Of a stretch of 64,000 nucleotides of DNA, positions 20,305 to 30,347 are shown one piece after another. Every line of letters begins with the position of its first letter. The first letter of the stretch is position 1. The position numbers and the translations under genes were made by a program. Below the pieces are notes generated by a model. That model saw only the letters and a list, made by a program, of their open reading frames with translations. It was not told the DNA's origin and did not search any database. This stretch comes from Saccharomycopsis fibuligera x Saccharomycopsis cf. fibuligera (taxonomy: Eukaryota > Ascomycota > Saccharomycetes > Ascoideales > Saccharomycopsidaceae): positions 186,001 through 250,000 of the forward strand of contig CP012809.1 of NCBI GenBank assembly GCA_001936135.1, in the 5' to 3' direction.

Positions 20305-21663
20305 TATATCAATGCGATATGACAGGAATCAATAAAGCAAGAATTTGATTTACAAAGCATTAAAGGCATTTTACTAATAGGATAAGATTAATAACAGACA
20401 TACATAGGCGATCGTCCGCTAGGTTCATTACCCAAGTATATTGGATAAATTCGTTAAAAGTTGACTCCAAGTAGAAGATGTAGATACTTTGCAGAATAAA
20501 AAACAATCGGCCAACCAAACAACCAACTAACCAGTCAGCCAAATTCATATATGCACCTTGTTTTCTCTAATTCTGGATTACTCTGCTAACCACCTCAATT
20601 TACGGAAGGAAATTATCCATTCCTGGATTACTATGGCAAAATATTCCCAGTTGAGGTCCATTGCATCTACAAACAGGAATTTTTTGCAAAGTTTCTCCGG
20701 AGGAATAAAAAAAAAAGTACGCAGGAAAAATGTACACGAGTAAGTATTGAGTGCAAAACGGTTTTTCCACCATTTTTGCTAAAAATAGACGGATTTTTTA
20801 CCATTTGTAAAACGATTCACCAGCAATTTGATTCTGTGAAAGCATTGTAAAAAAAATCTAAAAACTGTTACCAGCGACATTTTGGTTTGTCTTTTTTTTT
20901 TTTTTTTTTTTTTAAAGCAAACAAACAAACTATGGGCCATGCTATTTTAGTGGTTCAATTGGCACTATTTACAACTTGTTTGCAATTGACACATCTTGGA
21001 TCCACGGGTCCGTGGATCATCAATGAGCACGTTAATGACAGTTTGATTGACAATTGCATCTAGCATCTGTCAAATGCTTGCTTGCTATAACGATGATGAT
21101 ATGTTCCTGGCAGTAGACAACCAGCCCTACTTTAGAGATTACAGTAGTACAATGCCCAAGACAATAAGTGCTAGAAATGACATAAGTCATCTCATCGCTG
21201 GCTGCTGCCAGCCACTGGCGTTTCGTCATCATGTGAGATCTTATCAGGTGCTTCGTCATGTGACAGAAACGAATGTGAAGCTTCGGCCCAGCTTACCTTG
21301 ATATAACATAGTCAGTCTACAGGCTGTGTAATTTAAGGCAAATTACAGATATTATAGTTTGATTCTCTGACTATCCGTCACCTAGTATAGTGCTCTGGAA
21401 GTATAGCTTAGCGCGGCGATAGTAAAAAAAAAATAGTAGAGTATCTCTCATCAACTTCTGCTTGTATAGGCTAATCATCTATGATTTCTGTGGCACTGTC
21501 AATATATATTACACTAAGGACGCACCACAAATACTATTCGCACTCCCATTCTCCCCACCGCCAGCAGCTGCCGTATCCGGGAGCTCTAGGCATTTTCGTG
21601 AATTTTCAAAATTTTCGAGTGACAGCATCACATGGGCGGGGCATTCTGGTTTAGTACTTGGGG

Positions 21664-21669
21664 CCGAGG
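21664..21669 (+). promoter_or_regulatory. CCGAGG fatty-acid response core upstream of POT1
   Basis: CCGAGG (CCTCGG on the other strand) lies about 203 bp upstream of the POT1 ATG. This is the core bound by FarA/FarB/Ctf1-type regulators of beta-oxidation genes. A GGCGGGGC box nearby (21634-21641) resembles a Mig1 site, which would fit glucose repression. Confidence 0.45.
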
Positions 21670-21871
21670 GCCCGTTGCCGATTAGTCGATTGCCGCTGGC
21701 TTATTTATAAGAGTCCACGAGGCCCTGATTTGATCTTTGATCTTTGATCTTCGTGTCTTGTTTGAAGGTTGGTGCATTTTATCACAACTTGGCCTCTTCC
21801 TGTTCTGTATTATATCTCCTCAATTACTTACTCAACTCACAGTGTATACCTCATAAAATCATAAATCAAAT

Positions 21872-23110
21872 ATGGAACGTTTAGCACAGATCTCTAGCCA
21901 CTTAACCGGCTCCAGTAAGGACTCCAGCAGTCTTCAATCAATCAAGTCAAAGAACCCAGACGATGTGGTGGTGGTAGCTGCTTACAGAACCCCGATTGCT
22001 AAGGGCTTCAAAGGTTCTTTCAAAGACTTTCACTCTGAGGATCTACTTTTCCATTTGCTTAATGAATTCAAAAAGAAGGGCGTCATTGATTTCAGCAAAA
22101 TTGAGGATATTGCTTGCGGTAACGTTTTAGCTCCAGGGGCTGGTTCCAACGAGCACCGTGCTGCCACCTTAGCCGCTGGTGTACCATACCAAGTTCCATT
22201 CATTGGTATCAATCGTCAATGTTCTTCCGGATTAATGTCCGTTAATCACATTGCTAACCAAATAAAAGCTGGCCAAATTAATATCGGTCTTGCTGCTGGT
22301 TCAGAAAGTATGACACAATATTTTGGCACTAGAGGATTACCAAAAATTAGCGATTTCTTACTTGATCAATCCCCTGAAGCTGAAAAATGTTTGATCCCAA
22401 TGGGTATTACCAATGAAAACGTTGCTGCGAAATTCGGTATTGATCGTGAAACTCAAGACCGTTTTGCTGCTAAATCTTATGAAAAGGCAGGTAAAGCCAT
22501 CGCCAGTGGTGCTTTTCAAGATGAAATCATTCCAATTCCAGTAAAAGATCCAAAAACCGGAGAAGTCAAATACGTCAGTCAAGATGAAGGGGTCCGTAAA
22601 GGTACCAACTATGATGTGTTATCCAAACTTAGACCAGCATTCAAAAAAGATGGTACTACACATGCAGGTAACTCGTCTCAAGTTTCTGACGGTGCCGCTA
22701 TTGTTCTCTTGGCAAGAAGAGATGTTGCTGAACAACTCAGTTTACCAATTGTTGGTAAATATGTTGCTACTCAAGTTGTCGGTGTACCACCAGAAATCAT
22801 GGGAGTCGGTCCAGCTTACGCAATTCCTAAATTACTTACTTCTCTTAATTTGACACATGAAGATGTGAACGTATTTGAGATTAATGAAGCTTTTGCAGCT
22901 CAATGTCTTTATTCAATCGAAAGCGTTGGTATTCCTAAAGAAAAAGTCAATCCTAAAGGTGGGGCTATTGCGTTGGGTCATCCATTGGGTTGCACTGGGG
23001 CTAGATTGGTAGCTACTGTGTTGAATGAATTGCAGGCGGGTCAATTGGGGGTTACTAGTATGTGCATTGGTAGTGGTATGGGTGCTGCTGCATTGTTTGT
23101 CAAAGAATAA
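21872..23110 (+). CDS. POT1: Peroxisomal 3-ketoacyl-CoA thiolase
   Basis: Catalyses the last step of beta-oxidation, cleaving 3-ketoacyl-CoA with CoA to acetyl-CoA and a shortened acyl-CoA in the peroxisome matrix. The 412 residues open with a textbook PTS2, RLAQISSHL (residues 3-11), read by Pex7. Catalytic residues are all present: nucleophile C117 in RQCSSG, NEAFA (338-342), H370 in GGAIALGHPLG and C398 in CIGSGMG. The length is typical for yeast thiolases. The ATG at 21872 is the only start that keeps the PTS2 at the extreme N-terminus. A candidate oleate/fatty-acid box and Mig1-like site lie within 250 bp upstream. The gene converges with MEP2 2 kb downstream. Confidence 0.96.
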   Translation: MERLAQISSHLTGSSKDSSSLQSIKSKNPDDVVVVAAYRTPIAKGFKGSFKDFHSEDLLFHLLNEFKKKGVIDFSKIEDIACGNVLAPGAGSNEHRAATLAAGVPYQVPFIGINRQCSSGLMSVNHIANQIKAGQINIGLAAGSESMTQYFGTRGLPKISDFLLDQSPEAEKCLIPMGITNENVAAKFGIDRETQDRFAAKSYEKAGKAIASGAFQDEIIPIPVKDPKTGEVKYVSQDEGVRKGTNYDVLSKLRPAFKKDGTTHAGNSSQVSDGAAIVLLARRDVAEQLSLPIVGKYVATQVVGVPPEIMGVGPAYAIPKLLTSLNLTHEDVNVFEINEAFAAQCLYSIESVGIPKEKVNPKGGAIALGHPLGCTGARLVATVLNELQAGQLGVTSMCIGSGMGAAALFVKE

Positions 23111-25149
23111 CAATTTTGCTCTAAGTAAATTTTTATTCACGATGCATGCATGTCCTTGGAATACGTATGTATTCCGATTTGTTGATTTATGTTTCAAGAT
23201 AATCTTTATGCTTTAAAATGATTTGTTTCGATTTATGATTGCACTCAGCTGTTATACCTTTTATTTTTTTTTCTATTTGGCTACTTGTTTTTCATTTTTA
23301 TATGCTATGTTATAAATATCAGTTAAAAATGATTTGGAAAATTTTTCTTAATTCGCGCAGAGTATCAGTATGTAGTGAGGGTGAGGGTGAAGTACTGACC
23401 ACAAGTGTGGTGTGGTGTGTGTTTTTTGCGTATTAGAGTAATATTGGTGAAGATAGAGGTGATTTCAGTTTATGTGTCAAGATTCAGAGAAGGGAGGTGC
23501 TCCACCCAGCTAATTTAAATAAAGCCCGCTTATTTGTTATAGCACTTTCCTATTTCCTTGGCTTAGTTGAGCTCAGCTGTGATTTGGATATTCAATGAAA
23601 AACCAACACAAAATGTTTGAGGAAGGTGGAACAAACATAAAAAGTGGTGTTGTCTCTCCTTTCTTCACTTCTTTGCCCCGAAAAATTTGTTGAGGCCAGT
23701 CAAATTTCTATCGGCTGTCAGTTATTCATTATCCACTGGTTTAGTCAAATTTTTCAACATTGGCAAAACTTTGAAAATGTTACGTATATGTTTGCTTTGC
23801 AGTGCCATCCACACAATCATCTTGCTAAACAAAAACTCTGTGAACAAGTTGTATACAGACAAGCTCACAAAGTCCTGATTTGGGACAGTAACTATTTTGA
23901 TTAATGATCACTGCGGCTACTTGGTCCCCCAATAAAAACAAGGTTTTTAATACTTTCGTGGTCAATTTGCTAGTTGTGCATGATGAAACATGGTGAAATA
24001 TATCATTGGTGTCTGCAGCGGAAGGACCACTATATCAATTTGCAAGACTGCGGCAGTTTTTATTTTTTAAAATAAAGCACATTGGAAGCATCCGTTTCAA
24101 AAATTCTTATCTTGAAGATATATCGAGATGACATTGCCGGTTCAGGACATGTTGCCTTGCATAGCATGCATAACATGCATGAACGAATAAATGGCTGGCA
24201 TGAAATGACTGACTGACTTATTGACTAAATACAATTTGTTGGTAAATAAAAGGGACCAGTTAAAGTGGCTCGCGCCAAACCTCGTCTCACTTGAGCTGTG
24301 AAAAGTTTTGTTAGCATATTGTAGATTTCGTCCCAAAGCGGGATAGGCTACTACAATGGTAATTGCTTGTAACATAAGTCTATGAATAGCCCATTTAATT
24401 CTCTTTCGAAACACCACTGTAACTTCCCTTTTAGGGAAGTAATGGCCATAAATTTACTACGACACTACTTGAAATTAAATATTTAATCAGAAGCGACCGC
24501 AATTTATCTATTTAGTTTTACTTAGTTAATACATCATAGCTTGATCTACCAATTAGCCCTACTACGTTGCTGCTTATTATTGATTTTCTTGCATCGGTAG
24601 CATATATGCAACACTTTGCTTTGTTTAGGACTTGAAGCAGTACATATAACATACAAAAGCAAGAGCCCAGTATATAGGTACAATAAGGCATATTATAAAG
24701 AGTATGTTTCTTGTGATATACCTCTACATATAGTTGCTTTCTTTTGAGTGTAAAAGTGAAATCTGGCAACTCTTGAGATTGCGCTGCTTGCTGAGAAAGC
24801 TGCGATTTAACGAGCTTTGTGGAAATGATACCCATTGGGTTTTTTAATTCAATAATTGGATTCTTCTAAACTAAATTGGTTCAAAGTACAACGTTTCTTG
24901 GGTAGAGGATAAGCATAACATTAAACATCAAATTTCAAACTTGTGAAGAGAGATAGACTAGACAAAAATAAAAATCTATGAAACAAAGGCAGTCGTAAGG
25001 ATCCAATAATTAGGAGCAGAAGCAAAAAAAAAAAGAAAAAAAAAAATCAAAAAGCAACTAAGCAAATAAAATTAAACAAGTAAATTAGGTGGACAAATTG
25101 AAGAAGAAGTATAGTAGTAATAAAAAAAAGTTAATAATGACAGTTTATT
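23111..25149. other. Convergent spacer POT1 / MEP2
   Basis: The 2 kb between two 3' ends are AT-rich. They contain a small hairpin-capable sequence at 24422-24440 (8-bp stem ACTTCCCT/AGGGAAGT with a T-rich loop), GCATGCAT repeats at about 24164-24180 and A-rich sequence near 25023-25070. Short open frames here lack ATG starts or protein-like composition. No gene is called. Confidence 0.6.
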
Positions 25150-26637
25150 TCAAACGTTAGTGGCTGCATTTTGAGTTTCAGCTCCTTTTTCATCCGAAGC
25201 AGTTTCTTCAGCAGCAGCAGTGTGAGCAGCAGCCACTGAGTTTCTACTCTTGATACTTCTGACTGGTTCAGGAATATAAATTTGTTCATCAGATAATGAA
25301 ATAAACTCTCCAATTTGACAAGCATCCGTACCCATTTCTTCTTCTTCTTCACTGAGTCTCAATTTCAAGAATGGGATTCTGTCCATAACAAGCAAAATAA
25401 TACTGGTCATAACAAAAGCCCACAACAAGATAGAAACACAAGCAGCTAATTGATAACCAAGTTGCTTGTAATGATGATTAAGCCAGCCACCGTCAATAGC
25501 ATTATCAGGATCTTCAGCCACAGAACCATCAGTGGCAGCTATGTAATCAGCAGTAAAAAGACCAGTTAAACAACTACCAGTGAATCCACCAACTGCATGT
25601 AATGAAAAAACATCCATACCGTCATCAATTTTCAAAAAGTTTTTAATATCCACGGCATAGTTGCAAGCAATGGCACAAATGACACCAATTGGCACGGCAA
25701 AATAAATTGGAACAAACCCAGCGGCTGGAGTAATACCAACGAGACCAGCAATGACACCCATACACATACCAGCAGTAGTCCAACGACGGCCACATCTGAA
25801 ATAATCAACAAACAACCAAGTTAAACCTGCAGTTGCAGCAGCAAGCATAGTGTTCATACAAGCGTACCATGCTTTGATTGTAGCAGTACCGCCGCTACCG
25901 CCATTGAAGCCTAACCAGCCAAACCACAAAAATACAGTTCCCAAAACAATACTAGAAACACTATGCGGTTTGTATTTTGGCAAGGCAGTAACGGTTGGAT
26001 CATTTCTTTTACCCAAAATCAAAGCGTAAGCTAAAGCACTAATCCCGGAAGCTTGGTGCACTGGACCACCACCGGCAAAATCCAAAGCACCTAACTTGGC
26101 CAACCAACCTTCGGCGTTCCATGTCCAACATGCAACGAAATTGTAGACTAAAGTCATCCACAAAAACAAAAACAACATCATTGGACCCAATCTTGCTCGT
26201 TCACAAGCACCACCGAGCATCAATGCCCCGGTGACCATGGCAAACATCATTTGGAAAAAACAAAACAAGATATCAGGAACACTACTGACGGATGATGGTG
26301 CTCCCAAGACATCCATCATACCGAAAAATTGCAATGAACCAATCATACCGGATTTAACATCATGAGAAAAGGTTAAAGAGTAACCCCAAAAGAACCATTC
26401 AAAGACAACTAAGCAGGAACACATCACGGAAGCCCAGATAAGGGAAAGTGCATGCTTCTTTCTAGCGAGACCACTGTAAAGAAGACCAATGCCTGGTACC
26501 ACCATAAAAAAGACTAAGCAGCCAGAAGTAGCAACCCATACCATGTCAGCTTTGTCATATGGCTGGTTCAAGTCGTACTTCATGACATCGCCACCGGTTC
26601 CGGAATCAGTCAAGCCAGAGTACGTTGGTTCTGACAT
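25150..26637 (-). CDS. MEP2: High-affinity ammonium transporter/sensor Mep2
   Basis: Amt/Mep/Rh family permease importing ammonium across the plasma membrane. In yeasts Mep2 also signals low ammonium for filamentous growth. The 495 residues have 11 predicted membrane helices. The twin-His pore motif is complete: H194 (GPVHQASG) and H347 (VFSLHAVGG); Mep1/Mep3 carry Glu at the first site, so this is Mep2 type. The conserved Asp is D186 in LDFAGG. FFWGYSL and GGACERAR motifs are present. The C-terminal tail keeps LRLSEEEEEMGTD and YIPEPVRS, the region where Npr1 phosphorylation relieves autoinhibition in S. cerevisiae Mep2. Upstream on its strand are GATAAG boxes, consistent with GATA-factor nitrogen control. 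Confidence 0.96.
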   Translation of the reverse strand: MSEPTYSGLTDSGTGGDVMKYDLNQPYDKADMVWVATSGCLVFFMVVPGIGLLYSGLARKKHALSLIWASVMCSCLVVFEWFFWGYSLTFSHDVKSGMIGSLQFFGMMDVLGAPSSVSSVPDILFCFFQMMFAMVTGALMLGGACERARLGPMMLFLFLWMTLVYNFVACWTWNAEGWLAKLGALDFAGGGPVHQASGISALAYALILGKRNDPTVTALPKYKPHSVSSIVLGTVFLWFGWLGFNGGSGGTATIKAWYACMNTMLAAATAGLTWLFVDYFRCGRRWTTAGMCMGVIAGLVGITPAAGFVPIYFAVPIGVICAIACNYAVDIKNFLKIDDGMDVFSLHAVGGFTGSCLTGLFTADYIAATDGSVAEDPDNAIDGGWLNHHYKQLGYQLAACVSILLWAFVMTSIILLVMDRIPFLKLRLSEEEEEMGTDACQIGEFISLSDEQIYIPEPVRSIKSRNSVAAAHTAAAEETASDEKGAETQNAATNV

Positions 26638-27666
26638 TTTGATGTTTTGATAATGTGTAGATAATTGTCGATGAGCGTTTGTTCAATGAACAATTTTACT
26701 AGTCCGTTGAATAACTCAACAACTATTAAGTTAGTTAATTGAATTAAAAAAATAAGAAAAAGAGGAAAAAAAAAGGGAAAGAGGAATTACCAATACAACT
26801 TAAACGAAAAAAAAATAAAAAAAAAAAAAATAAAAAATTCAACGTTCATCCCGATAGCAGGGTCGGTCCACCATCTATATATAAACCCTTCAACTCTCTT
26901 TTAGTGCACTGACCCATTATTACTCTTCATGTATTCTCATATCAATGCCCTATCAAGGGCCACTCTCAATCCATTATCTTTCTCGGCAAAATAAAAAAAG
27001 ACAGAAAACACCGCTAGTTGCTGCTGCTCAGGTAATTTTACTGCCAATATACATCAAAGCAAAAGGAACCATAGGCACGGATCTCTGCGCCGATTGGCCG
27101 ACGTGTGCCAAAGATAAGCATTTTGCCAAAGATAACCACCAGTGTGATGCGAGCTAGTGTAGGCAAGTGTATCACCGAGCAGACTAGAGCATGGATCCGT
27201 GGACTAAGGTACATGTTGCTGTCTGATACTGCGTGATGAAGCACGTGAAAGCATAACGGTGCGCTATTGTGCAGTAGCATGTTAGAGCATGTTTTGATAA
27301 GCACAACACAGCAAATAGCCGCAAAAAGCAGCAGAAAAGGGAATAATTTCTCTGTTTTGGGATTGTAAAGGTGGTGAAAACACCCCTAATTATCAATTAA
27401 AACATCCCTACACAGCTTTAATTTAAAGCAAAACATCCGAACATACCATACATATATTTTGGCAGGTTTACGGTTCATAGTTTACAGTTTTTTATGACAG
27501 TATACAGTTTACATCACTTTTAGTTACAAATATCAGATCGGATCTAGATTTAAGTAGCTTGTCTTTTAAAGCGTATCTATATCGTTTAATTTTTTTGTAT
27601 AAGCATTTTATATGACTATTTTTATTTTATGTAAAATTTCCAATATTTCTCTTGGCGAACACTTTA
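26638..27666. other. MEP2 promoter / URC4 3' region
   Basis: About 1 kb. The part next to MEP2 (26738-26836) is a long A-rich leader. Two GATA boxes lie at 27113-27136, and a CACGTG E-box is at 27241-27246. A 70-codon frame at 26945-27157 is not convincing as a gene. The sequence beyond 27400 is AT-rich 3' sequence of URC4. Confidence 0.6.
27113..27136 (+). promoter_or_regulatory. Paired GATA boxes upstream of MEP2
   Basis: GATAAG (27113-27118) and GATAAC (27131-27136) are 12 bp apart and about 480 bp upstream of the MEP2 start. Gln3/Gat1-type factors activate MEP2 under nitrogen limitation through such sites. Confidence 0.45.
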
Positions 27667-29079
27667 TCAAAACACTGTACCATCGCTATGAAGATTGATT
27701 GGTGGCCCACTAGTTTGCGGTCTCTTGGCCTTTGCTATCTCTCTACCTGCTTTCCAACTACCTGCTTCAATGAGTTGTGGTAATTTGAGAGCACTTTCGG
27801 TCCCCGCAATATTTAGCTTTTCGTTGACTAACGGCAAGAGATAGTCCAAGAATCCCACAGTGCAACTTCTCCATTCAACAATCAAATCATCATCTGGCAC
27901 ATATGTTGGAATAATATCTACTTCAGCTATTGATGGGTTCAACTTTTTAGCAAGTTCAATGCCTCTGGCCTTAGCTTCTGGCTTAATGGTCAATAATCCA
28001 AAATCAAGCAAAAGACCACCGTTTCTATATTCTGGCAACCCAGTCATCAAATTTTCATCAGCGATAACAAAATTACCATGCTGCTTCAATGGCACAAGTA
28101 AAGAGTAAGTTAACCACTGGGTAAGCTTATGAAAAGGCACAATTTTGTCTGCTTCTGTTAACTCTGTGACATCTTTGGTCTTGAGAGCAATTTTTTCAGC
28201 GCTTTTACTATACCAAGCATCGCCTAAAGATTTGCCTTCTAACTCGATTCTAGACTTCCAAATCGAATTGAAACCCTTCATAAGACCATCCCACAAATCG
28301 GTCAAATTTATTTCGTATTCTTTGCCATTATTCTTGGTGTTTGGCAAGTTCATCAAGTAATCCACAATGTTACCTGGTCTGTTCTTGTTACTTTGAGTAA
28401 AAATTTGTGGATCTTTATAATATTCAGCACCACCAAAAATTTCATTGTTTGAGCTAAGAGCTGTACCCAAATTTTTCAACAATTCCAATCTACCATCAAA
28501 CCCAGCTAGTGGATTAGACTTGTCATCAACTTGTAACCACTGCTTAAATTTGACTTCAGTGACGCTATCAAGCTTAGCAGCATTGACTTGATGCTTGTTG
28601 GTTTCATCATCAATGGCAAACTCGCCATTAGCGAAAATATAATATGAAGCCACTGCAAGCCCTTCTGATCTATTATAGTAATCGTTTTCAGTATTCGGTT
28701 CTTTATATTTCCAAACATTACCTGCACCAGCATCCAAAAATACCGATACCACAAACAAATCAATTAATCTTCTGGTGATTTCCAACTGGTCAACATTTTC
28801 TGATTCTTCCTTCTGCCATTGCGAAATCAACTGTTTGACTCTAGGTTTATCTTTGCCTGCTTCCAAGTGTTGCCATCTGCCATGTGGTGGAATCAGCTTG
28901 TAATCAGTGCCAAAATCGCGTTTGATCAATCGTACAATGAAATCAATACAACTGTCAAGTTGTCCGTCCTTGTTATCAAATTGGGAATCAAAGTTTGTAA
29001 GAGAATCAGTGAAAGCAAGTTCAAAAATCGGAGTTGATTTGGCTCTAACAGCGTTAATAGTGAGTAAGTAGTCGGCCAT
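27667..29079 (-). CDS. URC4: Uracil catabolism protein 4 (DUF1688)
   Basis: The 470 residues match the DUF1688/Urc4 family, needed with Urc1 and the Zn2Cys6 regulator Urc2 for the URC route by which some yeasts use uracil as nitrogen source. The biochemical step is not established. Recognisable family features include the N-terminal LLTINAVRAKS, PPHGRWQHLEAG near residue 85, FLDAGAGNVWKY near 117-128, RSEGLAVASYY near 140, and the C-terminal EWRSCTVGFLD and EAGSWKAGREIA segments. There are no membrane helices. The ATG at 29079 gives the expected family N-terminus. A CGG/CCG inverted pair lies about 385 bp upstream. It follows MEP2, another nitrogen-acquisition gene, in the same orientation. 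Confidence 0.93.
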   Translation of the reverse strand: MADYLLTINAVRAKSTPIFELAFTDSLTNFDSQFDNKDGQLDSCIDFIVRLIKRDFGTDYKLIPPHGRWQHLEAGKDKPRVKQLISQWQKEESENVDQLEITRRLIDLFVVSVFLDAGAGNVWKYKEPNTENDYYNRSEGLAVASYYIFANGEFAIDDETNKHQVNAAKLDSVTEVKFKQWLQVDDKSNPLAGFDGRLELLKNLGTALSSNNEIFGGAEYYKDPQIFTQSNKNRPGNIVDYLMNLPNTKNNGKEYEINLTDLWDGLMKGFNSIWKSRIELEGKSLGDAWYSKSAEKIALKTKDVTELTEADKIVPFHKLTQWLTYSLLVPLKQHGNFVIADENLMTGLPEYRNGGLLLDFGLLTIKPEAKARGIELAKKLNPSIAEVDIIPTYVPDDDLIVEWRSCTVGFLDYLLPLVNEKLNIAGTESALKLPQLIEAGSWKAGREIAKAKRPQTSGPPINLHSDGTVF

Positions 29080-30347
29080 TGGTGATATATAGGCTTATCT
29101 GGTTATATTGTTCGGCTGTTTTTTTTTTTTTTTTTTTTGTTGTTGTTCGGTAATGATTGTGATGACAGTGTTCTGTGATGAGTTAGTCGAAATGTGTCAA
29201 AAAAGCAAATAAAGCAGCTTATCGGATGGAGAGGGGTTTATGGTGAAAAAACAAACAAACACACATGCAAATCAAAATAAAGCTATAAGTGAATGACAGT
29301 AAAGTATATGCAACCAATATAAAGTATTCAAAGTAATTATATTCAAAGTAGTGAGGCGGTGTATGCTTGACAGTAAAAATTTCCCAACAGCGATAAAATG
29401 CTTGTTATTTATAGTACTGGCGGTAATCAATTGACACTTGATAGCCGCTGCGGGCCTTTCCTTCCGCCGTCGCATTTCCGGCGGCGATGAGCTATCGATG
29501 AGCAGCGCTGCGGCGGCCGTAAATTGACTTGAACTGAGAACGACGACAATCACATATGTGCTTGGTGTTTCCGGGGTTTGAGTATGATAGTATTTGCAGC
29601 ATGCATAAGTAGTAGTTCTTCAAAAGTCAACAAACTTTCAACTTGAACAAAAAAAAAAGTTTTAAATTTGGGTTGTAATTTTTCCTTTATTCGAGAGAAA
29701 AAAAGTCCTATAAGGTCTATATAGTTAGTGAATTATCGCTTTGAGGTAAAAAAAAAAAAAAAATACTCTTTGTAATAAGTTGTTGCCAAAAATACCTAAA
29801 CAAACAACATGTCTCTTTTTTTAAAGAAATATTTCCTTATTGAAGTTTTACTCTTGCCGGTAATAGATTGACTGCTACGTTTGCGGTTTGGTTCGTTAAT
29901 ATGTGGAAAAGAATCTTCTTTCAGTTTGTGCGTCGTAACAAGCTAACTCTTGAAGAGGAGACAAGACATTTAATAAGTATCTATTACAAGATGTCTCCTG
30001 CTCTTCACGGTAAACAGTATTCTGATACAGTGCAATGTTGTTTGGAAAGCATTATTTGATATATGAAAATAACTTTTATCTTCTGTAAAATTTAGCTTGT
30101 GAACTTTCAGTAAACCTTACTCTCTTACTACAACGCTTCCTGAAGTTGACTATTCAGCCATAATTGGTTACTATTATTTATTTAGTTATACATACTTAAG
30201 AAGCCACAGCTTCATTTTCCAATCATCAGTATTACGGTGCCCGAGTTCTAAGAATTTTTATAGATGTACAAGAATATAAAAAGCACATTACTTACAGGTC
30301 ATCTATTCAGTTTTGTTCCTCTTTGCTTTTATTTACTTATTTTCGTT
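29080..30347. other. URC4 upstream region / SHE9 3' region
   Basis: About 1.27 kb. Near URC4 is a T run (29119-29138). A GC-rich island at 29450-29525 has several CGG/CCG triplets and ends in GCGGCGGCCG. A-runs lie at 29649-29658 and 29749-29763. A 52-codon ATG frame (about 29901-30059) contains a GCTAAC branch-point-like sequence but no convincing exon structure, so I do not call it. Confidence 0.55.
29464..29484. promoter_or_regulatory. CCGCCG-N9-CGGCGG inverted repeat upstream of URC4
   Basis: A perfect 6-bp inverted repeat separated by 9 bp lies about 385 bp before the URC4 start. Zn2Cys6 regulators bind paired CGG triplets, and Urc2, which controls URC genes, is of that class. The assignment is inference. 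Confidence 0.35.

Larger units (their letters stand above)
18487..21871. other. Long divergent intergenic region (chitinase / POT1)
   Basis: The 3.4 kb serve as upstream sequence for both divergent genes. Contents: CCAGC boxes near the chitinase (18888-18945), poly-T (about 20059-20081 and 20891-20913), the inverted-repeat element at 20208-20304, ATCCACGG/CCGTGGAT around an 8-bp palindrome at about 21000-21018, and the POT1 promoter with CCGAGG and a TTATTTATAA TATA-like box at about 21701-21710. At 19660-19740 the reverse strand contains a tRNA-like GGTTAGAGCGCC but no complete tRNA. No protein gene is supported. Confidence 0.6.

Noticed and set aside
29811-30059. Possible small spliced gene upstream of URC4
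   Set aside because: A GCTAAC branch-like sequence exists, but no donor/acceptor combination gives a sensible protein.
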